Origin: a bacterium SCSIO 12741
Lineage (GTDB): Bacteria > Bacteroidota > Bacteroidia > Flavobacteriales_G > Salibacteraceae
Assembly (NCBI GenBank): GCA_024398055.1
Contig: CP073749.1
Location: 2,294,594-2,358,593 of the forward strand
Direction of reading: 5' to 3'
Length of the DNA stretch: 64,000 bases
Below the pieces are notes generated by a model. That model did not search any database. It was not told where the DNA came from and saw only the letters and a program-made list of their open reading frames with translations. The position numbers were made by a program, and so were the translations under genes. Below, piece by piece: positions 25,452-35,198 of the stretch (positions are counted from its first letter, which is position 1; each line of letters opens with the position of its first letter).

Positions 25452-28400
25452 CTAATACTTAATAACCGTAGATCTCCAGCTGCGTTCTTCCAATCGCATT
25501 TCCAGGAAGTAGGTGCCTGCCTCCAGGTTATCGATGGATAAGGTTTCAAGCTGAGAACCTTGAGCTACACGAACCCATTGTTCAACGATTTTACCAGAAA
25601 CATCAGTCATGGATAGGGTTACCGTTTCACCCGAGAGGGATTCTGGCCATTGGATGTTGATTTGACCACTACTTGGATTCGGGTAAATGGACAACTCCTC
25701 ATTAACATCTTGGATTTCAGAAGAACTCAAGTCGTCTCCTTTTTTATAGAACTGACCGGTGATGCCGGTGTATGCTTCTCCAAAGCGCAGAACAAATCCT
25801 GCATCGGTAAATGTTCCGGCGTTGTGGTGGGTCAAACTTCCGGCTACCATTTCCAATTCCAGGTTATGCTGGAAAATTCCACTGGCATAACTGCTACTGG
25901 ATCCACTAACTAATGCCACTCCACTGGCTGGATCAGATCCAGAGGTACACTTGGCGCTTAGGGTCCAGTTCAAATCCTGATTCGGATCAAAGGAGGCTAA
26001 CCAGAGAGCGGTTGTGCTATTGTTCCCAGGAGAATCGTCTTGAAAGCTACCGGAGGTAATTTCGATGTTATCACCTTGGAAAGTTCCAACGACCATGATG
26101 TTTCCATCTTCGTCAATGCTCAAGTCATTCGAGTTGGCCCATTGAATTCCCATGGTTTCATTCACGTCTGAAGACCATTTGAATCCGAGGTCAGCTTCCT
26201 TGAGCTTAAGGATGTAGGCATTGTTCATTCCAGTACTCAGGTTGTTCCAGTTGCTGAGGATACCTTGATAGTTTCCGGTGATGTACAACATTTGGTCGTC
26301 GTCCCACTCTAAGCTTAGGCCGGTTGCAAGGTCTCCAGTAATGCCGCTGTGGGTTTGATGGGTATACGTCCAGTTGGCACAACCGGTCATTGTTCCTCTA
26401 ACCACAAAAGCATCAGAGCTGGAGGTGAGGTACATGGTGTTTATCGCGTTTCCGGAAAATTCGGCATCGGCATACATGGTTCCTACAGCGTATAGAACTC
26501 CGTTAGCGTCATCAAATTCGATATCTCTGAATTCACTGTTTGGAGTTCCGGCCTGATCTTGAAGCAGGGTAAATACGTTTCCGTTGCCGAAGTTTACTCG
26601 GTATACGGTGGCAGCATTTGTTCCGCCATCTCGTCCAGCTAGGTAGAAACGGTTGTTTGAACAATGTACTTCCATATCATAGATTTGATCCGCTCCGGAA
26701 AGGTTGGAGTTCAAGCCTCGGTTATTGGTCATTACTCCGGTGTTTTGATTCACCTTGAGCATAAACCAGCGATTGGTGGTGGATACATTGGAGGCAGGGA
26801 CTCCTGCAAATCGGAATGAACCTAAACCCTGTTGTTTACCTAACAAGAACACGTGATTACCCAAGAGAGTAATGTCAGCCACTTCAAAGTCTTGCGGAAC
26901 CTGATCGAAATCTGAGTTTACTACCCATTGCATAATTCCACATTCGTCGTACTTCACGATGAATATACCTTGATCGCCGTTGGCGTTCGCTCCAGCTACA
27001 ATAGGTTGACCATCAAACATGGTTTGCCCTTTGAAATTGCCAGCCATGTATACGTTACCGGATGCATCAATGGCCATAGCAACGGGCTCATCTTTTATAG
27101 GGCCGTTGTTTCCACCGGTCACTTTTTGCCAATCTTCCGGACCAGCCGATACCAGGGAGTAAACACCTGTTTCTTTACAGCCCATAAAGTCCGTCATGGT
27201 TAGGGAGTAATTGCCATCAGGAAGATCGGAAAGGGTAGCGGTGTTTTGACCACTGCCCCAGTTGTAGGTGTAAGGTGACATATTTACCCCATTGAAGGTT
27301 CCGGTAATTTCACCATCAGGGATACCATTACAGGTAGGCGGTGTAATTCCGGTAAAGTCTACGTCCCACAAAGCGGGATTCGTTTCTCCAATATTATAGG
27401 GGCCAGCGATAATGGTACAACTACCATTTTGATCCGTTACTGTAACCCAATAATCATGGGGACTGGTAGCAAGTCCACTGATGGTGTATTGGTTGCTGGA
27501 TTGAGTTACATTTCCAGATCCAGGATTCCATTTATAAGTGTAGTTGGGTGTGCCACCAGTAAGTTGAATGTCGATGGAACCGTTGTTTAGTCCCACACAG
27601 GTGGCATCAGTACTTTGCGGATATCCGGAGGCAAAATCCAGGTCGTTTTGAGAGTTAACCGTAAAGTTGACTGTTCCCTGACATCCTTGAACATCTTCGA
27701 TGGTAACCGAATGAGGTTCTCCAGTTGGGTTGATGGTGTAGGTGGAACTAACCGGGCCAAAAGCACTTCCTCCATCTATACTCATATAATACGGAGCACC
27801 AGCACCACCTGAAAAAGTGATATCCGCTTCCCCATACTGATTCGACCAGGATGAAGGAGAACAAAGGGCATCGGCAACCACGGTAGCATTGACGATAACT
27901 TTACCATGCTCTCCAATCGTGAAGCTTTCGGAATTGGTACATCCGTCGTCATCCACAACTGACACGGTACCGCTTCCTGTAGCCAGGCCTTCAACATCTT
28001 TGCTGGCATTGCTGTAAACCGGAGAACTTCCAGCTGGAACATTCCAGGAAGGAATAGAAAAAGGTCCATTACCCGTAGGAGCTATGGATGCACTTCCCGT
28101 AGCACTGTTGAAGCACGCATTTACCGTTGTTAAGTCCAAATCAGAAGGTTTGTGATAAGTCAGTGAAAAGGATTCGGAAGCTTGGCAGCCTTGAGCCGTG
28201 GTATAGGTATAGGTCATGGAGGAAAAACCATAGGAGTAGCTCCATCCGCTAACATTACACCCATTGCCAATAGGATCAAAAACTCCGGCCGAAGTCACCG
28301 CACAGGAAGAACCGGTCCAAACACCGGTACCTCCCGTTGGGACTGCAGCGGCTTGAAGTTGAAGAGGTGTAGCATTATCACATACATCCGTTGGGTTTGA

Positions 28401-29414
28401 GGATACATCGATGGTTGGAGTTTGATTTACGGTTAGCAGAGCAGTGGCTGGTACCACGCAGTTGTCGGTGCTACTAACCGTATATTGGATCGAGTTGCTG
28501 GGATTAACGGCAGTTACGCTCGAGCCTGTGTTTCCACCGGATAGGTAGGTCGATGGGTTCCACACCAGATTTGAGGCACCGGTAGCCGTCATGGTAATAT
28601 TGTTGCCGGTACAAACCGAGTAGTTGCTTGTACTAATCGTTTGGGTGTTGGTGTTGTGAATTTTGATGGAATGAGTGGCCATCGGAAAAAAGGTGTGGAG
28701 TATCAATCGGTAATTCGTGTTATTTAAAAAGGTGTATCCCATGGAGTTGAAGTCGAATCCATCGGTGGTGGCAAAAGTGAAGTTTCCTTGAGCCACGTAG
28801 TCTGGAGTGGAAAATGAGTTTCCGTTCGCATCCAGACGCTCAATCAGTGGTCTGAATTGAGTTTCACAGCCATTCGTGCTTACTGTTTTGGGAGAGCCTG
28901 AGCATATCTGATGGATCCCATTGGAGAAGGCATAGGTGGCTCCCGTATAATTCAGATTTAGGTTTGTGGCATTGGGATGCACCAAGGTGACGGTGTTGCT
29001 ATTGCTGAGGTGATTGTTCTCAGCACAAGCAACATCGCAATTCATTCCATTCCAACCCGTTTCTCCTTCCCACAACTGAACCGTGTAGGATTCGGGCGCA
29101 TTGGGTACGGTGAATGTTAGATTGTAGGTAATGTTGGCGGAAGTAGTTAAGGCCGGAGAGAACTGTTGGTCCACTTCATCTCCATTTCCATCAACGAGGC
29201 GAAACCGAAGGTCTCGGTGTACTGAACATCCACAGTTTTGCGGATCTCCTACAGTGATCGTATAATCCAAGTCGATGGTTGGAGTATTCGGTGTATTACC
29301 ACAGGCAAAGAATATGAATCCGGAATTTCCATTAAAGGTAAGGGACCCTTGAGCGAGAGTAACAAAGGGGGCGAGCAGTCCTAATAGGATGCCCAAAAGT
29401 TTTCGATTGTTCAT
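25452..29414 (-). CDS. Large secreted T9SS cargo protein with SprB-like repeats and sorting domain
   Basis: 1320 residues with a signal peptide (MNNRKLLGILLGLLAPFVTLAQ). The N-terminal half has Ig-like and PKD-like modules and SprB-type repeats, for example around NNGSIDIQLTGGTPNYTYKW and CNGIPDGEITGTFNG. The middle (about 770-1190) has beta-propeller SBBP-like repeats such as AMAIDASGNVYMAGNF. The last about 80 residues are a type A T9SS sorting domain (LSIYPNPSSGQINIQW ... LEAGTYFLEM). Export would use the PorU/PorV system encoded in this window. It is Ser/Thr/Asn-rich and probably a surface adhesin; its specific role is unknown. A near-match promoter, TAAATTGG, lies at 29437-29444 on the minus strand. 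Confidence 0.9.
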   Translation of the reverse strand: MNNRKLLGILLGLLAPFVTLAQGSLTFNGNSGFIFFACGNTPNTPTIDLDYTITVGDPQNCGCSVHRDLRFRLVDGNGDEVDQQFSPALTTSANITYNLTFTVPNAPESYTVQLWEGETGWNGMNCDVACAENNHLSNSNTVTLVHPNATNLNLNYTGATYAFSNGIHQICSGSPKTVSTNGCETQFRPLIERLDANGNSFSTPDYVAQGNFTFATTDGFDFNSMGYTFLNNTNYRLILHTFFPMATHSIKIHNTNTQTISTSNYSVCTGNNITMTATGASNLVWNPSTYLSGGNTGSSVTAVNPSNSIQYTVSSTDNCVVPATALLTVNQTPTIDVSSNPTDVCDNATPLQLQAAAVPTGGTGVWTGSSCAVTSAGVFDPIGNGCNVSGWSYSYGFSSMTYTYTTAQGCQASESFSLTYHKPSDLDLTTVNACFNSATGSASIAPTGNGPFSIPSWNVPAGSSPVYSNASKDVEGLATGSGTVSVVDDDGCTNSESFTIGEHGKVIVNATVVADALCSPSSWSNQYGEADITFSGGAGAPYYMSIDGGSAFGPVSSTYTINPTGEPHSVTIEDVQGCQGTVNFTVNSQNDLDFASGYPQSTDATCVGLNNGSIDIQLTGGTPNYTYKWNPGSGNVTQSSNQYTISGLATSPHDYWVTVTDQNGSCTIIAGPYNIGETNPALWDVDFTGITPPTCNGIPDGEITGTFNGVNMSPYTYNWGSGQNTATLSDLPDGNYSLTMTDFMGCKETGVYSLVSAGPEDWQKVTGGNNGPIKDEPVAMAIDASGNVYMAGNFKGQTMFDGQPIVAGANANGDQGIFIVKYDECGIMQWVVNSDFDQVPQDFEVADITLLGNHVFLLGKQQGLGSFRFAGVPASNVSTTNRWFMLKVNQNTGVMTNNRGLNSNLSGADQIYDMEVHCSNNRFYLAGRDGGTNAATVYRVNFGNGNVFTLLQDQAGTPNSEFRDIEFDDANGVLYAVGTMYADAEFSGNAINTMYLTSSSDAFVVRGTMTGCANWTYTHQTHSGITGDLATGLSLEWDDDQMLYITGNYQGILSNWNNLSTGMNNAYILKLKEADLGFKWSSDVNETMGIQWANSNDLSIDEDGNIMVVGTFQGDNIEITSGSFQDDSPGNNSTTALWLASFDPNQDLNWTLSAKCTSGSDPASGVALVSGSSSSYASGIFQHNLELEMVAGSLTHHNAGTFTDAGFVLRFGEAYTGITGQFYKKGDDLSSSEIQDVNEELSIYPNPSSGQINIQWPESLSGETVTLSMTDVSGKIVEQWVRVAQGSQLETLSIDNLEAGTYFLEMRLEERSWRSTVIKY

Positions 29415-29588
29415 GATTTTAAAGAATTAGTTTACCCCAATTTAGGGAGGACTAAAACCTTAAAAAATAGCCCGGGAGTTTTTGGAAGAGTCCGGTGAGA
29501 ATTTGGCGCATTCGGGTTAGAATTTGGTCAATACCGAATCAGCCGGAAAAATTCCGGAAAAATGGAAGAAATAAAGGGGTAGAATGGC

Positions 29589-29783
29589 TTATTGCAGCGT
29601 GTCGCCTTCCAATGCCAGTGAATCCGGTTTGGTAGAACTTGCAGGCATTTCAGGTACCGGCTTTGGATCTAATATCTCGTGATATTTCTGCTTTAAAACC
29701 TCTTGCTCGCTGTTAGGCGGTTGCTCCATAGAACAACTCAAGGCGAAGAGACCAGCGAGGCCAATCAATATCCAGTTTTTCAT
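29589..29783 (-). CDS. Small lipoprotein downstream of glmS
   Basis: 64 residues from the ATG at 29783, nine bases after the glmS stop; a TTG three codons upstream is less likely. The N-terminus MKNWILIGLAGLFALSC carries a lipobox with Cys17, and the short mature part is Pro/Glu/Ser-rich (PKPVPEMPASSTKPDSL) without domains. It probably belongs to the operon of the glycogen-synthase-like protein, DUF4270 and glmS. Function unknown; it could be a periplasmic tether or regulatory peptide. Confidence 0.6.
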   Translation of the reverse strand: MKNWILIGLAGLFALSCSMEQPPNSEQEVLKQKYHEILDPKPVPEMPASSTKPDSLALEGDTLQ

Positions 29784-29792
29784 GAGGCTCAA

Positions 29793-31631
29793 TTATTCTA
29801 CAGTAACGGATTTTGCCAAGTTACGCGGTTGATCCACGTTACAGCCTCTCATTACAGCAATGTGGTAAGACAATAACTGAAGTGGAATAACAGATAAGAA
29901 GGGAACAAGGGATTCATCAATGGCAGGAATCTCAATTACGTGATCTGCTGTTTGGCGAACTTGAGTATCACCTTCCGTTACAATCGCGATAACAACACCT
30001 TTGCGAGCTTTTACTTCCTGAATATTGCTCAACACCTTTTCATAAGATGGGCCCTGCGTTGCAATAACAACTACCGGCATTTCTTCGTCGATCAAGGCGA
30101 TAGGTCCGTGCTTCATCTCGGCAGCCGGATAACCTTCTGCGTGGATGTAGGAAATCTCTTTCAATTTAAGAGCCCCTTCTAAAGCCACCGGGAAGGATAC
30201 GCCACGACCTAAGTAAAGGAAGTTGCGAGCATCCTTAAATTCACTGGATATAGCATGAATGATTCCATCTGATTCTAAGCAACGCTCCACGAATTCAGGA
30301 ATCATTTCAATTTCAGTCAACAACTGGCGGTATCTGGAAGAAGCGATCGTACCTTTTTTCTTAGCTACTGAAAGTGCCATTAAGGTAAGAACGGTAATCT
30401 GAGCCGTAAATGCTTTAGTTGAAGCAACACCGATTTCCGGTCCAGCATGCGTATAACTTCCGGCATGCGTAGTTCTGGCTATGGTAGATCCTACCACATT
30501 GCAAACCCCAATTACCGTGGCTCCTTTGGACTTAGCCAAATCGATAGCGGCTAAGGTATCTGCCGTTTCTCCAGATTGACTTACCGCGATAACGATATCA
30601 TCTTCATAAATGATAGGGTTACGGTAGCGGAATTCACTGGCATATTCTACTTCTACGGGAATACGGGCAAATTCTTCAAACAGGTATTCGCCTACTAAAC
30701 AGGCGTGCCAACTGGTTCCACAAGCCACGAAAATGATTCGTTTGGCATTGTCGAGCTTTTGCTGGTAATCGGCAATTCCACCCAAGGATACAATTCCCTG
30801 TTTGGCACGAAGCCGACCTCGCATACTGTCTTTGATGGATTGAGGCTGCTCATAAATTTCTTTGAGCATGAAGTGGTCATAGCCTCCTTTTTCAATCGCC
30901 TCCAGTTGCATTTCGAGCTCTTGGATGTAAGGCGTTTTTTCTTCCTTGCGGATGTCAAAAAGGTGGATAGGCGACCCCGGTTGTACAACCGCAATTTCCT
31001 CATCCTCCAGGTAAACTACATTCTTGGTGTATTCCACAATTGGAGTTGCATCAGATGCCAGGTAAAATTCATCCTGTCCAATACCAATTACCAAGGGGCT
31101 ACTTTTTTTGGCAGCAATCAATCGGGAAGGATCGTTTCGATCCATGATCACGATGGCATAGGCTCCAACCACGTGGTTAAGCGCCTTTCTTACTGCTTCT
31201 TCCAAGGCAATGTCTTCCTGGGTATAAATATCTTCGATGAAGTTGATTAAAACTTCAGTATCGGTCTCACTTTGAAATTCGAAACCGCGATTTCTAAGTT
31301 CTTTTTTGAGAGGGGCGTAGTTTTCAATGATTCCATTGTGAATCATTACCAAGTCGCCCGATTGGGAAGTGTGAGGATGAGAATTTACATCACTTGGTTC
31401 ACCGTGAGTAGCCCATCTGGTGTGACCAATTCCGGTTGAACCACTTAGGTCTTTACCAGAAGTATGGTTTTGAAGGTCACTTACTTTTCCCTTGCATTTG
31501 TAGAGTCGGATTCCGTCATTGGCCAATGCTACCCCTGCACTATCATAACCTCTGTACTCCAGGCGTTGCAACCCTTTAATGATCACCGGGTAGGCGTCCT
31601 TGTTTCCAACATATCCAACAATACCACACAT
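29793..31631 (-). CDS. glmS: Glutamine--fructose-6-phosphate transaminase (isomerizing)
   Basis: 612 residues, full length. The N-terminal glutaminase domain begins MCGIVGYVG, with Cys2 as nucleophile after Met removal, and has RWATHGEPSDVNSHPH. Two SIS isomerase domains follow (ACGTSWHACLVGEY, VSQSGETADTLAAI and GVASTKAFTAQ), and the C-terminus ends AKSVTVE, which forms the active-site loop. It makes glucosamine-6-phosphate, the first step to UDP-GlcNAc for peptidoglycan and LPS. It sits two bases after the DUF4270 gene. Confidence 0.97.
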   Translation of the reverse strand: MCGIVGYVGNKDAYPVIIKGLQRLEYRGYDSAGVALANDGIRLYKCKGKVSDLQNHTSGKDLSGSTGIGHTRWATHGEPSDVNSHPHTSQSGDLVMIHNGIIENYAPLKKELRNRGFEFQSETDTEVLINFIEDIYTQEDIALEEAVRKALNHVVGAYAIVIMDRNDPSRLIAAKKSSPLVIGIGQDEFYLASDATPIVEYTKNVVYLEDEEIAVVQPGSPIHLFDIRKEEKTPYIQELEMQLEAIEKGGYDHFMLKEIYEQPQSIKDSMRGRLRAKQGIVSLGGIADYQQKLDNAKRIIFVACGTSWHACLVGEYLFEEFARIPVEVEYASEFRYRNPIIYEDDIVIAVSQSGETADTLAAIDLAKSKGATVIGVCNVVGSTIARTTHAGSYTHAGPEIGVASTKAFTAQITVLTLMALSVAKKKGTIASSRYRQLLTEIEMIPEFVERCLESDGIIHAISSEFKDARNFLYLGRGVSFPVALEGALKLKEISYIHAEGYPAAEMKHGPIALIDEEMPVVVIATQGPSYEKVLSNIQEVKARKGVVIAIVTEGDTQVRQTADHVIEIPAIDESLVPFLSVIPLQLLSYHIAVMRGCNVDQPRNLAKSVTVE

Positions 31632-31633
31632 AC

Positions 31634-32953
31634 TTAATTCAAATTTGTTTCGTTGACCGGCGTATAGGATACCACCAATTTCATTGGGCGATCCGCGCTT
31701 GCAGGCCCATTGATAATGGATCGGCCGTTATATTCTCCTAAATCCATTACTATTAATCCATTGTCCTCAAAATCTCCATTGAGTACAGCTTGGAAATAGC
31801 GATTCAAGCCAAATTTATATTCAAAATTGTCATCAAGCACTCCTCCGTAGAAAGTTTCTGTCCAATCGGGTACTCTAAAGGCTTCTCCATCGGCGGTAAG
31901 TCCGAAGACAAACAGCTGAGGGATTGGCGCATAGGGCACTGCCGTGTTGGTTTTAACTGGAAGAATCAATTGAGCCTTATTGATGACAACTGGTCCGTTT
32001 TCTTTGAGTTTTTTGATGTTTGGAACCTTGATTTCAACGTTGGTTCCGCCCAAAGTCTGCACATAAACTGTTTGTTGGCCAGCTGCAGGATTGTCTAATG
32101 CCATTCCCACTTCTGAGCCTGTGTAATCCGCTTTTGAAGTGCTAAACCGCTTACTGTTTGAGTTAATGACGTAGTCCAGCTTGCCTCTTTCACCGATATT
32201 GTTTTTGTAAAAAACAGTGAGTCGGGAATACTCGCTTAGCAGGTCAAACAGAATGGTAGCCCCCTCACCAGAGGATTGACTTGGATTGTTGGTAGTGATG
32301 TACAATCCTTTAAATACATCCAAAAAGTTTTCATTGCTGGAATACACAGATGCACCGGCGTCAAACAACTCTCTACCAAAAGCGCTGTCAATCGGAATTC
32401 GCAGTTCTGGCACTTCTTCTTCTCCATCCACCGAAATAACCAAAGAAGTATTGGGTTTGTGATCCTTCAGCAGACCAATTGGAGTGGACTCAACCTGAGC
32501 CACGTGATTGGAGTAGAAGGTGTCGACTCCCAGGTCCTCGGTGAGTCTGTAAACTTCAAAAGTCTGAGGATCAAACTCTCCGTACAAGGAGAAGTAAGCC
32601 AAGGACAGAACCACTGAATCCACTTGGAAGGTGGAAAGCAGATCTGCATCAATCGTTTCAGAAGATAATCGGATTTGAGCCACGGTAGAGTGAGCTACTT
32701 TGCCGAATACAGGATCGTGGTAAGAACCAATCGAATTTACATCCGCTTGATCCGAACGAATAGAATCCATGTCTTTGGTTACACAGGTAATTGAAAAGGT
32801 ATCTGTGATTTCAAAACCCAGTAACTGATCCTCAGGTTGCACCTCGATACCTGCGGCATTACCGTCTTGTTTGCGGCAGCCAGCAGCAAGGACCAAAAAG
32901 AAGGCGACCCCAATAAGGGGCCGCACAATATGATAGTTTTTAAGAACTTTCAT
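31634..32953 (-). CDS. DUF4270 family lipoprotein
   Basis: 439 residues from the ATG at 32953, chosen because it directly precedes a lipoprotein signal (hydrophobic core, then AAGC with Cys26) and lies after the stop of the upstream gene; the frame stays open farther upstream without sense. The mature part is beta-rich, with FSITCVTKDMDSIRSDQ near the start and SADRPMKLVVSYTP at the end, matching the Bacteroidota-specific DUF4270 family of unknown function. It is sandwiched between the glycogen-synthase-like gene and glmS; this order is typical of the phylum. A surface or outer-membrane role is inferred only from lipidation. Confidence 0.8.
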   Translation of the reverse strand: MKVLKNYHIVRPLIGVAFFLVLAAGCRKQDGNAAGIEVQPEDQLLGFEITDTFSITCVTKDMDSIRSDQADVNSIGSYHDPVFGKVAHSTVAQIRLSSETIDADLLSTFQVDSVVLSLAYFSLYGEFDPQTFEVYRLTEDLGVDTFYSNHVAQVESTPIGLLKDHKPNTSLVISVDGEEEVPELRIPIDSAFGRELFDAGASVYSSNENFLDVFKGLYITTNNPSQSSGEGATILFDLLSEYSRLTVFYKNNIGERGKLDYVINSNSKRFSTSKADYTGSEVGMALDNPAAGQQTVYVQTLGGTNVEIKVPNIKKLKENGPVVINKAQLILPVKTNTAVPYAPIPQLFVFGLTADGEAFRVPDWTETFYGGVLDDNFEYKFGLNRYFQAVLNGDFEDNGLIVMDLGEYNGRSIINGPASADRPMKLVVSYTPVNETNLN

Positions 32954-32972
32954 TCGATACGTTTGGCACGGA

Positions 32973-33800
32973 TTATTGAGCCAAAACTTCTTCCGACTCA
33001 ATAACCTCATCATAGAAATTATTGTATCGGTCAACGTAATCTTCAGAGCCTTCGTATTCAAGTACCAATTTATTTTGATCCTTTACCCAGCTAACCAGGC
33101 TTTCGTCAACCTGATCATCGGCGATAATCACTCCATCGGCAAAAGAAACACCGATTTTGTGAAGCTCTTCGTTCGTTGGATTTTTCAACGATTCAATACC
33201 CTCAGCCTCGATACTTTCGAAAAGTAGCTTGTCGTAAATCTTAGGATTTACACCGTGTTTTGAACCACTTCCGTAGATGGAATAAACCACTTTGGAGTTG
33301 GCAAACAAAGGCTCGTTTTTAAATACTTTTTTGATGAACAACGGCAAAAGTGAAGAGAACCAGCCATGGCAGTGGATTACATCCGGAGCCCAGCCCAATT
33401 TCTTAACCGTTTCAGCAACACCTTTACAGAAGAAGATCATACGCTCATCGTTATCCGGGTGAGCTTCGCCATTGGCATCTTCGAAGGTGGATTTTCTTTT
33501 GAAGTATTCTTCATTGTCGATGAAGTATACCTGCATCTTAGCTTGTGGGATGGAAGCGACTTTAATAATCAGGGGGTGGTCGTGGTCGTCAATTACAAGG
33601 TTCATTCCCGAAAGACGAATCACCTCATGTAATTGGTGCCTTCTTTCGTTAATGCTGCCATATCGAGGCATAAAATTTCTGATTTCCTTTCCCTTCTCCT
33701 GAATAGCCTGCGGTAACTGTCGGCAAATGCTGGTTACTTCATCTTCCGGCAAATACGGCATCATGGCCTGCGTCACGTATAAAACCCTCGCTTTCGACAT
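32973..33800 (-). CDS. Single-domain glycogen/starch synthase-like protein (GT5 N-terminal half only)
   Basis: 275 residues, about half of a true glycogen synthase. It matches only the N-terminal GT5 domain: VLYVTQAMMPYLPEDEV, FMPRYGSINERRHQL and DVIHCHGWFSSLLPLFI. The C-terminal GT-B nucleotide-sugar domain is missing, and the K-x-G-G-L acceptor loop near the start is replaced by EDEVTSICRQLP. It therefore probably does not make glycogen alone. The stop lies 19 bases before the DUF4270 start, and the gene diverges from panC. Similar short proteins occur widely in Bacteroidota next to panC and glmS; their function is unknown. Confidence 0.82.
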   Translation of the reverse strand: MSKARVLYVTQAMMPYLPEDEVTSICRQLPQAIQEKGKEIRNFMPRYGSINERRHQLHEVIRLSGMNLVIDDHDHPLIIKVASIPQAKMQVYFIDNEEYFKRKSTFEDANGEAHPDNDERMIFFCKGVAETVKKLGWAPDVIHCHGWFSSLLPLFIKKVFKNEPLFANSKVVYSIYGSGSKHGVNPKIYDKLLFESIEAEGIESLKNPTNEELHKIGVSFADGVIIADDQVDESLVSWVKDQNKLVLEYEGSEDYVDRYNNFYDEVIESEEVLAQ

Positions 33801-33828
33801 AATAAAAGAACATTTTTTAAAATCTCTG

Positions 33829-33836
33829 CAAAATTA
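33829..33836 (-). promoter_or_regulatory. -7 promoter element for the GlgA-like/DUF4270/glmS operon
   Basis: Minus-strand TAATTTTG, ending 28 bases before the ATG at 33800. It lies back to back with the panC promoter. Confidence 0.57.
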
Positions 33837-33866
33837 CGAAAAAAATGGTAATTTTCTCTCTTTGAC

Positions 33867-33874
33867 TACTTTTG
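33867..33874 (+). promoter_or_regulatory. -7 promoter element for panC
   Basis: TACTTTTG, ending 28 bases before the panC ATG, 30 bases from the divergent minus-strand element. Confidence 0.58.
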
Positions 33875-33902
33875 AAGCCCTTGGTTTTATTGGATTTGAT
33901 CG

Positions 33903-34748
33903 ATGATGAAGGTAGTACAAAATTCAGCTGAAATAGCGAAATTGTCTGCAGAGGCGAAGGAATCAGGAAAGTCAGTAGGCTTTGTTCCGACAATGGGAGC
34001 CCTGCATCCCGGGCATATATCTTTGGTAGAAAGAGCACGGAAAGAGAACGATGTGGTGATCTGCTCCATCTTCGTAAATCCAACCCAGTTCAACAACTCA
34101 GACGATCTGGAAAAATATCCTCGAACCTTCGAAAAGGATTCTGCTCTACTCGAAAGCGCTTTGTGCGATTATGTCTTCTATCCGGATGTGGAGGAGATGT
34201 ACCCGGAAGGCTTTAAAGGTGGGCCCCAGGTTAATTTGGACGGATTGGATGAGGTGATGGAGGGCAGTTTTCGTCCGGGACATTTTGATGGGGTCATTAC
34301 GATCGTTAACAAGTTTTTTGAAATTGTGTCGCCCAACAAGGCCTATTTCGGGCTCAAGGACTACCAGCAATACTTGGTTATTGACCGACTGGCTCAACAA
34401 TATCATTCGGATTTGGAAGTGATTCCATGCGAGATTGTGCGGGAGGAAGGTGGTTTAGCTATGAGTTCGCGTAATGCAAGGTTGTCGTCTAACCATTCCA
34501 AGGCATCCCGCTACCTGTTTTCTCAATTAATTAAGGCCCGGGAGTATTTGAAGCGCCATGGGGTGAAGGAAACGGAAAGGAGAATCCGCGAAAACTTTAA
34601 AAAACGCCCTGAGTTTAACCTGGAATATTTCAAAATCGCGGATAGCCAAAGCTTGAGGGCCCCTCGAAACAACAGGAAGAATAATCTTAGAGCATTTGTG
34701 GCGGCTCACATTGGTGGGGTTCGGCTTATTGATAATATTGAACTTTAG
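33903..34748 (+). CDS. panC: Pantothenate synthetase
   Basis: 281 residues. VGFVPTMGALHPGHISLV holds the class I adenylating motif (His35-Pro-Gly-His38); later motifs are FVNPTQF, KDYQQYLVIDRLAQQY and LAMSSRNARLS (KMSKS-like). The enzyme joins pantoate and beta-alanine through pantoyl-AMP. panD just downstream supplies beta-alanine. The tandem Met start leaves Met2 as an alternative. It is divergent from the GlgA-like gene. Confidence 0.95.
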   Translation: MMKVVQNSAEIAKLSAEAKESGKSVGFVPTMGALHPGHISLVERARKENDVVICSIFVNPTQFNNSDDLEKYPRTFEKDSALLESALCDYVFYPDVEEMYPEGFKGGPQVNLDGLDEVMEGSFRPGHFDGVITIVNKFFEIVSPNKAYFGLKDYQQYLVIDRLAQQYHSDLEVIPCEIVREEGGLAMSSRNARLSSNHSKASRYLFSQLIKAREYLKRHGVKETERRIRENFKKRPEFNLEYFKIADSQSLRAPRNNRKNNLRAFVAAHIGGVRLIDNIEL

Positions 34749-34826
34749 GAATTCTGAATTCTGAAAATTGATTTTCGAAATTTGAGGCTTGTGATTAAGA
34801 TTAGTGGTTCAAATTTTAAGAATGCT

Positions 34827-34834
34827 TAATTTTG
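34827..34834 (+). promoter_or_regulatory. -7 promoter element for panD
   Basis: TAATTTTG followed by CAGCCCG, ending 9 bases before the panD ATG at 34844. It rules out an upstream TTG start that lies inside the element. Confidence 0.6.
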
Positions 34835-34843
34835 CAGCCCGAT

Positions 34844-35194
34844 ATGCAGATTCAAGTTTTAAAATCGAAGATTCACCGGGTAAAGGTGACGGAAGCCGAT
34901 CTCAACTACATCGGTAGTATCACGATCGACCCGGTATTGTTGCGGGCCTCCAATATGATTGAAGGCGAAAAGGTTCAGATTGTTAACATCAACAATGGTG
35001 AGCGTCTCGAAACCTATATTATTACGGGTGAAGAAGGATCCGGAGACGTTTGTTTGAACGGACCGGCGGCCAGACGTGTAGCAGTAGGAGATATTATTAT
35101 CATTATATCCTATGCACTTATGGATTTTGAAGAAGCCAAAACATTTAAACCTGCTGTCATCTTTCCAGATGAAACCACTAACAAACTAGCTTAA
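34844..35194 (+). CDS. panD: Aspartate 1-decarboxylase (pyruvoyl enzyme)
   Basis: 116 residues from the ATG at 34844 ([20 protein letters not shown]), family length. The self-cleavage site Gly24-Ser25 (YIGSITID) is present; cleavage yields a beta chain and an alpha chain with an N-terminal pyruvoyl group. It also has [17 protein letters not shown] and [14 protein letters not shown], which build the active site. It decarboxylates aspartate to beta-alanine for PanC, encoded just upstream. The next gene starts five bases after the stop. Confidence 0.96.
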   Translation: MQIQVLKSKIHRVKVTEADLNYIGSITIDPVLLRASNMIEGEKVQIVNINNGERLETYIITGEEGSGDVCLNGPAARRVAVGDIIIIISYALMDFEEAKTFKPAVIFPDETTNKLA

Positions 35195-35198
35195 GCTC

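Noticed and set aside
32973-33800. Complete glycogen synthase
   Set aside because: Only the N-terminal half is present (275 residues) and the acceptor loop is lost.
34832-34843. TTG start for panD
   Set aside because: It overlaps the TAATTTTG promoter element; the ATG at 34844 puts Gly24-Ser25 at the standard place.
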